64,000 nucleotides of DNA from Pseudoalteromonas sp. R3 (GCF_004014715.1 NZ_CP034835.1:868001-932000); one strand, 5' to 3'; positions 29,401-39,033 are shown, counted from the first letter of the stretch. Notes: generated from the sequence alone by a model not told the origin. Numbers and translations are program-made.

Positions 29401-32400
29401 GATTTTATCTATCTTAAAACAGCGAATTACAATGATGCTGTAAAGGATTGGCGTATTGTGCTGAATCAGTCAAGTGAGCGCATTTTATTCGAAGATATGC
29501 ACCTTGACTGGTCTAAAATGGTTCCACATCGTGAGGGTCTAATAAGCGATAAAATTGCGCCAATGGTGATGGATGTCAATAAAGACGGTCAAACGGAGCT
29601 GTACTTTCCGGTTGAACATGGCCAGTCAAGTTCCCTTAGTTGGGTGCAATTTGTGTGGCAAGTTGCACAAGAACAGTTCGTTAAAACACCAAGTTACACG
29701 CCATTTTTGACGCCTTATATGCAATTGGACAAAGGGGATACCGCGTTTTTCAGCGACTACAATCGCGATGGTGTACCTGATCTGATGTTTAGAACCGGTG
29801 ACAAAGTGTTGGTGAAATTCAACCTGGATCAATCACCTTATGAAGGGTATTTGTCAGGTATCACTCAAGGTTACCGTAATAAGACTCAAATAGATTATGC
29901 ACTAATGTCTGATGAGACTGTCTATAAACCTTCCTCATCAGCACATGGAGTACCTCGTTTTGCAGAGGATAAGAAAGATAACAGCACATTTAAAGCCCAG
30001 GGCTTGAAAGTAACGCCTATCAACGGTGGGCCTATGGTGCTGGTATCGCGGGTTGAGACAGATAGCCCAAGTTATACTGATGATACTTTGATAAGCGCTG
30101 TTGAATACAGTTATGAAGGAGCACAAGTACAGTTTGGTGGCCGAGGCATGCTTGGCTTTAAAGCCCTGACCACTATCAATGTCAAAGACGGTCAGCAGTT
30201 TAGTACAACTACACGTTATCATCAGGCATTTCCGCTAACAGGTATGCCAGCCAGAACCATTAAAGCGTTCAATGGCACGGTGATCAGTAGTGCGGTGAAC
30301 GACTATTACCTAAAGCCCAACCAGCATAATTCAGGGCGAACGTATCAGGTTTATAATCAGCTGTCGAAAGAGTGTACCAGCCGGATCAATATGAATGCTG
30401 GCTCGACAATTGGTTCAAGTCAGTGTTCAAGCACCGAAACCGAGCAGGACGAGTTTGGTAATGTCACCAAAACCGTTTCTCAACAGCTAGCGGATAATCG
30501 CGTCACGCCGATTGTTGATTATTACAATGATTCAGCCTGGGACAAGATTGACAGCTTAAGCGTGACCAGCCCGTTATCAAGTGTGACGACCAGCAACAAT
30601 TATGGTGCAACTGATAACTATAAGAAGCGTGGTCGTCTGGTTTCATCAACGGTTACGCATTCAGCCATTGATAAGGCGGATCATACGCTGACGTCAGACT
30701 TTACTTATTATGGTGCCAGCCACGCTAATGCGTATATGCTTGAAAGCGAGACGATTGCAAAAGGCAAAGGGTGTGAGTATGAACTGACAACCAGCTATCA
30801 ATATGATGCCTTGGGTAATCTGTTGCAAAAGAGCACCTCAAACAGTGGGTGTGTCGACGAAGAAAAACAAACCCGGGTCACTGAAACCATTTATGATTCA
30901 GAGGGCAGATACGCACGGTACTCAAGACAAAAAGCCAGTAAAGAGGAACTGTCAGAGGCCGATACGGAAGCTGATGAAGATGATATAGTTTGGGCAAAGG
31001 GCACTGAAGTTAAGGCGCGCAATGTCTTCGGACAGGCAACTGAAGTGTTGTCTGTTAACGGCACAAAGATCACCACTCTATACGATGTATTTGGTTCAAA
31101 AATTGGTACGTATAGTGCGTCAGGTGCGCAAAGCTATCAGTATCTGACTGCCTGTCAGGACAGTGACAAGTGTGTTGCTCAGGTCAATAAAGTTGTCAAT
31201 GGTGAATTGGTTGAGAAACAATTCATGGACAGAGTGGGGAGGGTTTATAAAACCAGCTCTATCACTGTTCTGGGGACCTGGCTTAATGCGAAAGTAGAGC
31301 ATGATCAGTACGGCCGTGCTCTGATGCAACAGGCGCCGGGGAGTTCTGAAGTGACGTACAACTATGATGTCTTTGACCGTGTAACGTCTACTACAGATAA
31401 CAATAGTAAGGTGACAACAACCTACATTCAGAATGATCTGGTTAGCACGGTTGAGCTGACTGGTGCCGGTGTCTCTACTGGTAAGCAAACAACCTCGACC
31501 ACCAAGAATGCACTGGGGCAGATTGAATCAGTCACTGATGCCAAAGGCAATGTTCTGCAATACACCTACGACAGTCGCGGTAACCAACTGACGGTCGATT
31601 CGTCCGCAGACAATATGATTCTGATAGACAACAGCTACGACTTGCTGGGCCGTAAGGAAACCACAAAAGATGTCGACCGTGGCGATTGGAGCTATGAGTA
31701 CAATGCGTTTGGAGAGCTAATCAAGCAAACCGATGCGCGTGGCGTTGCAACGCATATTGAGTATGATCTGTTAGGACGCAAAGTTCGTCAGTGGCATACG
31801 CAGCCGGGCAGCACGAGTGCTAACTCAACCCACATTGAACAGACCGACATTGTGTATGAAGGCGAGAGTCAATGGCACTTTGGTACCCTGGCTGAGAATG
31901 TGCACCAGTTACAGTCTGCAACTCAGGGTGATAACTGGGCACAATACTACTACTACGATACCTTTGGGCGTGCAGCCGCAACATTGACGGCGCTGGAAAC
32001 ACAGCAATGTACTGAAGGGGTTGTATTCAACACGCGCCTGAATGATTTGCGGATTAAGCAAGGCTACAATGATCCGGACACGCCGAGTCCGGACCTTTCT
32101 AATCCGCTTTCTTCCAAATGTGTGATCCAACAAATAGCCTATGATGAATTTGGCAGGGTCAGCTATCAGTTTGATGATTATCGCAGGATGGAAAACGGCG
32201 AATATATCGATGCCCGAGGGGTGAAAAATACTTACCAGCACGGTCTGATTGCACAGAAACATGAAGCGCGAGAAGGGCAGTACGCTCAGCAATACTATGA
32301 GGTGCAGTCACTCAATGCTCGTGGGCAAGTTACCCAGTATAAGAAAGGTAACGCAATCATGGCGGTGTCGTATGACGATGCGGGCATGGTGAAGACCATT

Positions 32401-34560
32401 GCAAGTACAAACTATAGCCATATTCAGGCTGATTCTTACAGCTTTGATGGTCTGGGTAATTTACTGAGTCGTGCTCAGATTGCGTTACCTGAGCAAAATT
32501 ATAAATATGATTTGCTGAACAGAGTGACACATGTCGAGAATAAGGAGTTATTCAGATACGATGCCAGTGGCAACTTAAGGTATAAAGCGAACTTGACTAC
32601 CAGTTCACTTCCTACCGGTAAGTGCACCCAAATAGATAAACAATGGACACAGGATTATGGCCAGGGTGAAGCGCCCAGACACGCCATAACTAGTCGCTCT
32701 TACAATACCGGAGATATTGACAACAGCTGTAGCTCTGCACCGGTTATTTTGCCGCCTCCTATTGATCCCATCCTTCCTCCGGGAGATCAACTGTTTAGCG
32801 CGGATATTGGCGTACAATCCGCATCGGCTGACACAGACCGAACGGTGACAGAACGGTTTGCCTATGACAAAAATGGTAATCAAACCAAGCTGTATATAGA
32901 CGGTACGGATTATCGTAGCATTGAGTACACAGCGCGAAATAAAGCGGCTAACATCACCGTAGATGGTAAAGTTGTACGCTTTAATTACGATGCGAATAAT
33001 CGCCGTTATAAGCGCGTAGATGAAAATCAGACCGTCTATTACGTTGGTGCGCTGGAGCTGACCGTAAGCTCCAAGGAAAGTGGCGACAATACGCCATTTA
33101 TTAAGCGCTATATCGGCAACGATGCGCAACAAAAGTACTTTATGAATGGCAATGGCGCCATACAGTGGATGTTTACCGACCATCAGGGCTCGGTTATTGC
33201 AATCGCAAATCGTAACTACGAGTTACTGGCCCGTTATTCCTATGATGTATTTGGTGCCCAAAAGTATGAGGGACCTCAAAACCAGGTTGATGCGCAGAAC
33301 TTTTCAACGGCGCAGCGTATCTTCGATATGGTATCTGATAACTTCCGCGGTTATACCGGTCATGAACCCGTTAAGATAGGCAATGATAACCGCATCATTC
33401 ATATGAATGGTCGGATCTATGATTCAAGCACAGGCCGGTTTATGCAAGCGGATCCGTTTGTTCAGGCGCCGAATAATTTGCAGAACTACAATGCTTATTC
33501 TTATGTGCTGAATAATCCTTTGTCATATACGGATCCTAGTGGGTATTTGATCGCATTCACGAAGCCATTTAAAAAGGTGTTACGAAATGTAATCAGAGCT
33601 TCTACAAAGATTTTTGGAGCTACTCTGACCAACATTGTAGGTAATATTGTTTTCTACAAGTTTGCAGGCCCTGCTGGCTCTGCCTACTGGAGTTATAACT
33701 TTACTCGCGCGATGGGCGGCTCTTCATCACAGGCATTCAAAGCAGGGGCAATTGCAGCTGTTTCCGCAGAAGCATTCAACCAGATAGGAGACGCATTTGA
33801 TGGCACAGGTGGCGCTTTCTGGAAAACTGGTGGTGTGGGCCATGTTGCTACGCATGCAGTCACCGGCGGGATAATATCCGTATTACGAGGCGGCAAATTT
33901 GGTCATGGTTTTTGGAGTGCGGGGTTAACTAAAGGATTAAATATAAATGGCTTAATATCGACTCCTGGGACAGAGTATGACATTGCTAGGATTGCGATTG
34001 CGGCAATAGTTGGCGGGACTGTTTCAAAAGTCACGGGTGGCAAGTTCTCAAATGGTGCTACGACTGCTGCATTTGCTCAGGCGTTTAATGCTAATAGCCA
34101 CATTAAAGGCGGAAGAAACAATCCAATGGGTTTTAAAACTGAGGGGGCAATACCTAAACGAATGCCGGATGGGAATTACTACTGGGTAGATAAGGAGACA
34201 TATTTTAAAAACTTTGGAAGTGATTACTTAGCTAATCAAACTGGCGAGGATAATATGTCCGATTATAATGAAACTACAAATAGAGAGGCGAAGATATTTC
34301 TCGGTACTGCATCTGTAATAACATCGCCTATTCCTCCGCTGTCCATTGCTTTCGGTACTGCTTCAGCGTATTTTGGTTATCGAGAATCAGATAACTTAGA
34401 AGAGTTCTCAGGTCCCTATACAGATGCTGTGATCTATGGTGTTGGGTCTGCGATTCCCGCTTTGAATGTACCAATGACTGTACTTGGCTATACAAGTACA
34501 CTTATTCAAGCGACAGATTTAGCTAAATATAGCACTTGTTCAATACCATATGAATGTTAG
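23471..34560 (+). CDS. Giant exported SpvB / FG-GAP / RHS polymorphic toxin, with a frame break
   Basis: Joined across one missing base near 24427-24430, this is a protein of about 3,696 residues. Residues 1-28 form a signal peptide (LLAFALMSGMSASALA). Ig/fibronectin-like domains follow to about 26.1 kb. Then come a PQQ-like propeller (YVGSMDSNLYSLDKQTGQV, about 26.1-26.7 kb), a helical segment resembling DUF4214, a calcium-binding-like DSDKDGLSDQVEIELGTNP, an SpvB domain (MGSFRVTESGSAAYNVPIEL, from about 27.66 kb), FG-GAP repeats (DFNGDGYADL, DVNGDGLIDF, DYNRDGVPDL), YD/RHS repeats from about 30.8 kb and an RHS core ending YVLNNPLSYTDPSGY at 33546. The variable C-terminal part of about 337 residues contains glycine-rich hydrophobic stretches. 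SpvB, FG-GAP and RHS together form the TcB/TcC-like shell that encloses a toxin. The long second frame otherwise starts at a poor GTG without a signal peptide. Confidence 0.85.
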
Positions 34561-34567
34561 GTAATTT

Positions 34568-34891
34568 ATGCACTTATACTCAGTTTGGCTCATATACATG
34601 GTTTTATCTAGTTTCTCGTTCTTTCTTTTCATGATCGGAGAAATGATAGGCGTAGTTTTTTACTTTGGTTTTCTATTAGGCTGCTATTTTTTGCCGTTGT
34701 TTAAGGAGTGGAGGCACAGCGTTGAGGGTTTCAAGAGAGTTGAAATCGTCAATGTAGTTATTTGCCTATCACCACTGTTAATGATAGTTGATAAATCATT
34801 TGAAATGCCGGTTTTATGGGGGTGGGTACTTATATTCAGCATTAATAACTTCGGAGTGGATAGAAGAATTAGAGCCTTATATGAAAAATAG
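34568..34891 (+). CDS. Small membrane protein, candidate immunity protein of the RHS toxin
   Basis: A 107-residue protein with about four hydrophobic segments (residues about 4-24, 25-42, 60-75, 82-95) separated by short charged turns (EWRHSVEGFKRVE). It begins 7 bases after the RHS stop. I do not recognise a family. A small gene directly behind an RHS toxin tip is the classic place for the cognate immunity gene, and an all-membrane immunity protein fits a membrane-acting toxin, in line with the hydrophobic tip upstream. Its AT content is higher than that of the RHS body, also typical of tip/immunity modules. Confidence 0.65.
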   Translation: MHLYSVWLIYMVLSSFSFFLFMIGEMIGVVFYFGFLLGCYFLPLFKEWRHSVEGFKRVEIVNVVICLSPLLMIVDKSFEMPVLWGWVLIFSINNFGVDRRIRALYEK

Positions 34892-34914
34892 AAATATAGT
34901 TTCAAAGTTTCAAA

Positions 34915-35033
34915 GACACCCACCCTAAACTGGCGCACAGGATGTGCGCTGTCTAGTTACATGAACCGTCTAGTTACATGTAGTTACATGGGCACCAACC
35001 CGAAATTGGCGTACGGAATGTACGCCGTCTACC
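34915..35033 (+). repeat. REP hairpin pair before the first RAYT fragment
   Basis: The stretch begins GACACCCACCC (34915-34925) and holds two hairpins, 34932-34950 (GGCGCAC / GTGCGCT, loop AGGAT) and 35008-35026 (GGCGTAC / GTACGCC, loop GGAAT), separated by repeats of TAGTTACATG. The same arrangement precedes the other RAYT copies at 35308 and 37100. These are REP-like palindromes, the usual partners of RAYT transposases. Confidence 0.8.
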
Positions 35034-35069
35034 TTTAGGTAATACCCAATGGATTGAGGATGATAGATT

Positions 35070-35278
35070 ATGCCAATGGCAAGGAAGAGACAGGTCAGCT
35101 TATCGGATACCAATTATTATCACTGTATTTCCCGGTGTGTTCGTCGGGCATTTTTATGCGGCGAAGATCGCTTCACAGGCCGCTCATATGACGGCGAGAC
35201 TGGGTCGAGGAAAAACTGCTGGCTTTGGTTAAAGTATTTTGTATTGAGGTGTGTGGTTATGTGGTGATGAGCAATCAC
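35070..35278 (+). pseudogene. Truncated RAYT transposase fragment 1
   Basis: The first 60 or so codons of the RAYT gene at 37220 are recognisable ([31 protein letters not shown]), but a small deletion near 35189 shifts the frame. The sequence stops matching at about 35278, just inside the region coding for the HUH motif (ATGAGCAATCACA), where it runs into a new REP unit. The HUH catalytic site and everything after it are lost, so it cannot encode an active transposase. Confidence 0.85.
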
Positions 35279-35288
35279 AGGAGTTACA

Positions 35289-35340
35289 TGGACACCCACC
35301 CCAAGCTGGCGTACAGGCTGTACGCCGTCTACCTTTAGGT
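35289..35340 (+). repeat. REP hairpin before the second RAYT fragment
   Basis: It starts at the terminal motif GACACCCACCC and contains a GGCGTAC / GTACGCC hairpin (35308-35326, loop AGGCT), followed by the CTACCTTTAGGTATTACTCA leader that precedes every RAYT start here. Confidence 0.8.
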
Positions 35341-35368
35341 ATTACTCATGGATTGAGGATGCTAGATT

Positions 35369-35424
35369 ATGCCAATGGCAAGGAAGAGACAGGTCAGCTT
35401 ATCGGATACCAAATATTATCACTG
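35369..35424 (+). pseudogene. Truncated RAYT transposase fragment 2
   Basis: Only the first 56 bases match the intact RAYT gene ([18 protein letters not shown]), after which the sequence switches abruptly to unrelated DNA at 35425. Confidence 0.85.
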
Positions 35425-35448
35425 GAAAATATAAAAGACACCCAATCT

Positions 35449-35475
35449 AAAGCCCCTGCACCCGCTGGGGCTTTT
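35449..35475. terminator. Terminator-like hairpin in the mobile region
   Basis: The stem AAAGCCCC / GGGGCTTT, with a 10-base loop, is followed by CTGTTTTT. It has no obvious gene of its own and may be a remnant of an earlier neighbour. Confidence 0.6.
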
Positions 35476-35613
35476 CTGTTTTTGGTCGTATGTCACCGAT
35501 TTTTTGGTCACATTAGTTTTGAAAAAGTTTCAAAGATGTGTGACTAGTTACATAGTCGATTCTGAATAACCCACTTTTTTAAGAGGAGTTTCAAAGACAT
35601 ATATGGACGCTCC

Positions 35614-35964
35614 AGCGATGTCAAGCCGAGTAGGCCTGCGGGGTAGCGAGTTTTCGTTATCCCGTTCGTTATGTTACCCGTGTTGCCACGCCTGATGTTT
35701 GGTCCAGTCCGCTATAAATGTGTTGCTCTGACATATATCCGGGCTTGACTGGTTATCCAACGCCCCTAATGAGTTCCGAGCCTGCACACCCTAAAATTAA
35801 TACACCCACTCGGCCTGTAACGACCGTGCCTTTGTCGGGTTTTGCGCAGGCAGGGTTGGACCTTTTTTTCATCGTACTTTGGCAAACAGATAAGCGGTTG
35901 TCAGTGGCTCACAACACCCACACGGGTTCAATGACCCTTGTCTTTTCCGAACTCTCCTGACAAC
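35614..35964 (-). ncRNA. Candidate bridge/seek RNA region of the IS110 element
   Basis: About 350 bases between the transposase stop and the nearby inverted repeat, with no credible gene. In IS1111-type elements the guide RNA that selects target and donor DNA is encoded in the non-coding end downstream of the transposase, which is this position. Several short self-complementary stretches are visible. I did not fold it or locate guide loops, so the call rests on position only. Confidence 0.4.
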
Positions 35965-37008
35965 CTAATCCTTGATGCATTGTGTCGCCCCCGATTGTGT
36001 ATATTGCGGCTGATATGGTTCATTTTTCTGTAGTAATATCCACATCAACCTGGCCAGCCGGTGGGCAGTGGCCACAATGGTTTTATTGACTCCAACACGC
36101 TCTCGCAAAGCGCTGACCCAGCGATTTAAATCATCGTCTTTTTTATGTGCGTGTGTGACCACAGTACGAGCACCGTGGATTAATTGCTTGCGCAGGTACC
36201 TGTCCCCTCGCTTGGTGATATGGCTCAGAACGCTTTTATCGGCGGAAGCATATTGTCTGGGTGTGAGTCCTAGCCAGACACCGAACTCTTTGGCACTATT
36301 AAATGCTTGGCCTTTATCTATGCTGGCACTAAAAGCAGACGCGATGATAGGGCCAACACCTGGCAGGGATTGCATGATTTCAGCAGCCGGACTGCGTTGG
36401 TTTGCATCTCGAAACAGAGAATCGAGTTGTCTTAACTGGCGTTCAAAGGCTCTCAGTTCGGCGCAAGTTTCGTGTATAAGCAACAAAATGACCGGTTGCA
36501 GTTGTTGGTCGAGTAAGGTCTGAATGTGATTGTAAAAAGCGCGATAACTTTTAGGTGTTTCAATGCCAAATTCAAGCAAAAAACTCCGGGTCTGGTTCAG
36601 ACATGCGGTACGCGCCTTAACCAACCTTTCCCGCATCCGGTGCAGTAATAATACGGCTTGCTGCGATTGTGATTTCACAGGCACAAAGCGAATGTAAGGT
36701 CGCTGACTGGCTTCATAAATGGCCAGGCAATCATTTTTATCGTTTTTATTTCCTCTTACAAAAGGGGTGACATGCTGCGCAGGTACCAAATGTGTTTTAT
36801 GACCTGCTTTGATACACATTCTTCCCCAGTAGTGGGCACAGCCACAGGCCTCCATAACGACTTCACAAGGCGGCATATTCTGAATGGTTTCTTTCAGTTT
36901 CTGACGGTTAACCCTGCGTGAGAAACAGGGCTTGCCGTGCTTATCCACAGCAAGTAACTGAAAAACGTTTTTAGCCAGGTCTATGGATAATGTGCTAACT
37001 TGATTCAT
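35965..37008 (-). CDS. IS110-family transposase (DEDD, transposase IS116/IS110/IS902 C-terminal domain)
   Basis: A 347-residue recombinase. The N-terminal DEDD RuvC-like domain shows SIDLAKNVFQLLAVD (first Asp), VVMEACGCAHYW (Glu) and GNKNDKNDCLAIYEA (paired Asp). The C-terminal domain carries the helix-hairpin-helix-like SLPGVGPIIASAF and a serine-containing ASADKSVLSHITKRGDRYLRK region. I start at 37008 (MNQVSTLSIDLAKN), since the upstream 25 codons of the frame are not family-like and GGAGCATCC lies before this ATG. The gene is intact, so the element may be active. Confidence 0.92.
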   Translation of the reverse strand: MNQVSTLSIDLAKNVFQLLAVDKHGKPCFSRRVNRQKLKETIQNMPPCEVVMEACGCAHYWGRMCIKAGHKTHLVPAQHVTPFVRGNKNDKNDCLAIYEASQRPYIRFVPVKSQSQQAVLLLHRMRERLVKARTACLNQTRSFLLEFGIETPKSYRAFYNHIQTLLDQQLQPVILLLIHETCAELRAFERQLRQLDSLFRDANQRSPAAEIMQSLPGVGPIIASAFSASIDKGQAFNSAKEFGVWLGLTPRQYASADKSVLSHITKRGDRYLRKQLIHGARTVVTHAHKKDDDLNRWVSALRERVGVNKTIVATAHRLARLMWILLQKNEPYQPQYTQSGATQCIKD

Positions 37009-37084
37009 GATGGATGCTCCTGTTAACTGTGTAATCACTATCAGTTTGGCGCATTGACGCCGATTTAGGAGCGTCCATCTCAAT

Positions 37085-37177
37085 CACCCACCCTAAACTG
37101 GCGCACAGGATGTGCGCCGTCTAGTTACATGTAGTTACATGGGCACCCACCCGAAACTGGCGTACGGAATGTGCGCC
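37085..37177 (+). repeat. REP hairpin pair before the intact RAYT gene
   Basis: Two hairpins, 37100-37118 (GGCGCAC / GTGCGCC) and 37159-37177 (GGCGTAC / GTGCGCC), again follow CACCCACCC and are separated by TAGTTACATG repeats. They are near-identical to the pair at 34915-35033. Confidence 0.82.
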
Positions 37178-37219
37178 GTCTACCTTTAGGTATTACTCAT
37201 GGATTGAGGATGCTAGATT

Positions 37220-38191
37220 ATGCCAATGGCAAGGAAGAGACAGGTCAGTTTATCGGATACCAAATATTATCACTGTATTTCCCGGTGTGTGCGGCGCGCA
37301 TTTTTGTGTGGTGAAGACCGATTAACGGGTAAGTCATATGAACATCGACGAGACTGGGTAGAGGAAAAACTACTGATGCTGGCAAAAGTGTTTTGTATTG
37401 AGGTGTGTGGCTATGCGGTGATGAGCAATCACACACATCTTGTGTTGTATGTGGATGATAAGAAAGCACAAAGGTTATCAGATAAAGCGATAGTGATTCG
37501 CTGGCATAAGTTGTTTAAAGGTAACTGGCTGACGCAAAAATTCGTTAATGATGATGAGCTGAGCGAGTCAGAGCGCAGTATGCTGGATGCGGATATTAGT
37601 GAATTCAGAATACGCCTTGCGAGTATCAGTTGGTTTATGCGGGTATTGAATGAAGACATAGCCCGCAGAGCCAATAAAGAAGATGGTTGTACAGGTCGGT
37701 TCTGGGAAGGGCGATTTAAGTCACAAGCCTTGCTGGATGAAGCGGCACTGGCAGCATGTATGGCCTATGTTGACCTGAATCCAGTCAGGGCCCAAATGGC
37801 AGAGACTCCGGAAACTTCGGATTATACCAGTATCAAAAAACGCATTGAGTGCGCTCGGCAGGGCAAACAACCTAAAAGCTTGCGACGCTTTGCAGGCAAC
37901 CCCAGAGCCAACATGCCAGGTGGCCTCCCGTTTGAACTGACCTACTATATTCAGCTGGTTGAATTAACAGGTCGGTGTATGCGGGCAAACAAACGAGGAT
38001 ATATCAGTGATAGCCAGCCGCTGCTGACCAGGTTGCAAATAGAGCCTGACAACTGGCTTAAACTTACCACCCGATTTACCAAAGTGTTCCATGGTGCAGT
38101 AGGGCGAAAACAAGCAATGACGGATTACTGTGAGCATTTGGAGAAAAAGCGACGTGCCAATCTGATGCAATGCGAGCGCCTACTGGGCTAA
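37220..38191 (+). CDS. REP-associated tyrosine transposase (RAYT, IS200-like Y1 family)
   Basis: A 323-residue HUH-type Y1 transposase. VMSNHTHLVLYVDD (about residues 67-80) holds the HUH metal-binding pair, and the tyrosine in ACMAYVDLNPVRAQM is the likely catalytic nucleophile, as in the TnpA-REP family. GRFWEGRFKSQALLDEAAL is a further family block. RAYTs cut and join REP hairpins as single strands, and REP-like hairpins lie 40-120 bases upstream here. GAGGATG precedes the ATG. The gene is full length. Two 5' fragments of the same gene lie at 35070 and 35369. Confidence 0.93.
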   Translation: MPMARKRQVSLSDTKYYHCISRCVRRAFLCGEDRLTGKSYEHRRDWVEEKLLMLAKVFCIEVCGYAVMSNHTHLVLYVDDKKAQRLSDKAIVIRWHKLFKGNWLTQKFVNDDELSESERSMLDADISEFRIRLASISWFMRVLNEDIARRANKEDGCTGRFWEGRFKSQALLDEAALAACMAYVDLNPVRAQMAETPETSDYTSIKKRIECARQGKQPKSLRRFAGNPRANMPGGLPFELTYYIQLVELTGRCMRANKRGYISDSQPLLTRLQIEPDNWLKLTTRFTKVFHGAVGRKQAMTDYCEHLEKKRRANLMQCERLLG

Positions 38192-38404
38192 CACCTATCC
38201 TTTTTCAGTATCATTACGATTTATCTAAATGCAGGTTTAGGTGTGATTTCGTATTGCCTGAGGCCGATTATTTTTCGAAATTTGAGTTTAAACTTACGAA
38301 CTTCACAGCTCAGAGTTTATAAAAATCGCGATGTTCAATAGTCTTGTATTTCCAAGTTGAACCTGCCTTTGAAAGCTGTTGAATGAAAAATTGGATGTCT
38401 TTGA
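38192..38404. other. AT-rich spacer containing an IS30 end remnant
   Basis: No gene. The stretch TTTCCAAGTTGAACCTGCC (38350-38368) matches 18 of 19 bases at the right end of the intact IS30-family element (40101-40119), so a relative of that element once sat here. The spacer ends in GGATGTCTTTGAAAACT, a junction shared with the third tip cassette. Confidence 0.65.
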
Positions 38405-38560
38405 AAACTCCATTCAAATGTTGTTGCTCAAAATGGCTTGTATGATGTTGTAAATTTAGGCTTTTTTGGGTACATATTTACTCCGAATGCTCATTGGGTT
38501 GACAGGAATACTGCTGATCACTCAGAGTACAATTATCCTTGGCTTGATGAGTTGTGGTGA
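38405..38560 (+). pseudogene. Displaced C-terminal toxin tip (second cassette)
   Basis: An open frame without a start codon of its own runs from just after an in-frame TGA to a TGA at 38558. It reads NVVAQNGLYDVVNLGFFGYI and ends NTADHSEYNYPWLDELW. This looks like the end of a globular toxin domain cut off from its carrier. It ends 5 bases before a small lipoprotein gene, the usual spacing of toxin and immunity genes. It begins right after the junction TGTCTTTGAAAACT. As it stands it is not translatable as a toxin; it could only be restored by recombination onto an RHS core. I do not recognise the fold. Confidence 0.55.
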
Positions 38561-38565
38561 TAGGA

Positions 38566-38994
38566 ATGAAAAAAGCTGTGCTGTTTATAGCTATGTTCAT
38601 AGTAAGTTGCGCTAGAGCTCCCAGTGTTTCTAATGTTGTATGGCCTATTTCACCAGAAAAAGAGGTTGTACTACTTATCATCGCATCTGAGCGAGCCTAT
38701 GTTGCTCCTTCCGAGCATTATCAAATATGGATCAGGCACGGTGAGCCGAAGAGTTTGTTTTTTGGTAGATGCATATATTTTTATATTAATGATACAAATA
38801 CCGAGATGTATCTCAAATTTAGAGGTATGAGTGATGACTTCCCAACGACTTCTCTTACTTTGAGTCATCTTAAACCAGGTAGAACGTATTTCTATGAAAG
38901 AGATTTGATTGCTTCTCGTGATGCCAGTAAGGAAATTTTTATTGAGTCTACAAAAGAAGCTGTCACTGAGGCTTGTAATCGATTGGGGTTTTAA
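38566..38994 (+). CDS. Small lipoprotein, candidate immunity protein of the second cassette
   Basis: A 142-residue protein with a lipoprotein signal (MKKAVLFIAMFIVSCARAPS, lipobox around Cys15). The mature part is beta-rich, with HYQIWIRHGEPKSLFFGRC and a C-terminal ESTKEAVTEACNRLGF. I do not recognise a family. It follows the displaced toxin tip by 5 bases. An envelope lipoprotein as immunity protein would fit a toxin that acts in the periplasm. Its last two thirds are duplicated downstream (40218-40420). The start at 38566 is the one with a lipoprotein signal; GTG at 38554 is in frame but overlaps the tip. Confidence 0.65.
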   Translation: MKKAVLFIAMFIVSCARAPSVSNVVWPISPEKEVVLLIIASERAYVAPSEHYQIWIRHGEPKSLFFGRCIYFYINDTNTEMYLKFRGMSDDFPTTSLTLSHLKPGRTYFYERDLIASRDASKEIFIESTKEAVTEACNRLGF

Positions 38995-39033
38995 GAGTTC
39001 AAGTTAAATTAAAGAGATAAGTAAAAAGTTAAA

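Larger units (their letters stand above)
35601..37080 (-). mobile_element. IS110/IS1111-like insertion sequence
   Basis: An element of about 1.48 kb. An 11-bp inverted repeat (ATGGACGCTCC at 35603-35613, GGAGCGTCCAT at 37068-37078) marks subterminal ends, a feature of the IS1111 branch of IS110. It carries one transposase gene on the minus strand and about 350 non-coding bases after that gene. The flanks TTTCAAAGAC (left) and CACCCACCCTAAACTGG (right) together reproduce the start of a REP unit as seen uninterrupted at 34906-34932, so it inserted next to a REP. The exact ends are approximate. Confidence 0.85.

Noticed and set aside
35718..35960. 80-codon open frame in the IS110 non-coding end
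   Set aside because: It lies in the region expected to encode guide RNA, has no ribosome site and no family-like content.
36068..36523. 151-codon open frame opposite the IS110 transposase
   Set aside because: It is a shadow of the transposase gene on the other strand.
34915..37177. CRISPR array
   Set aside because: The repeats are hairpins of varying spacing linked to RAYT genes, not regular repeats with unique spacers, and no cas genes are seen.
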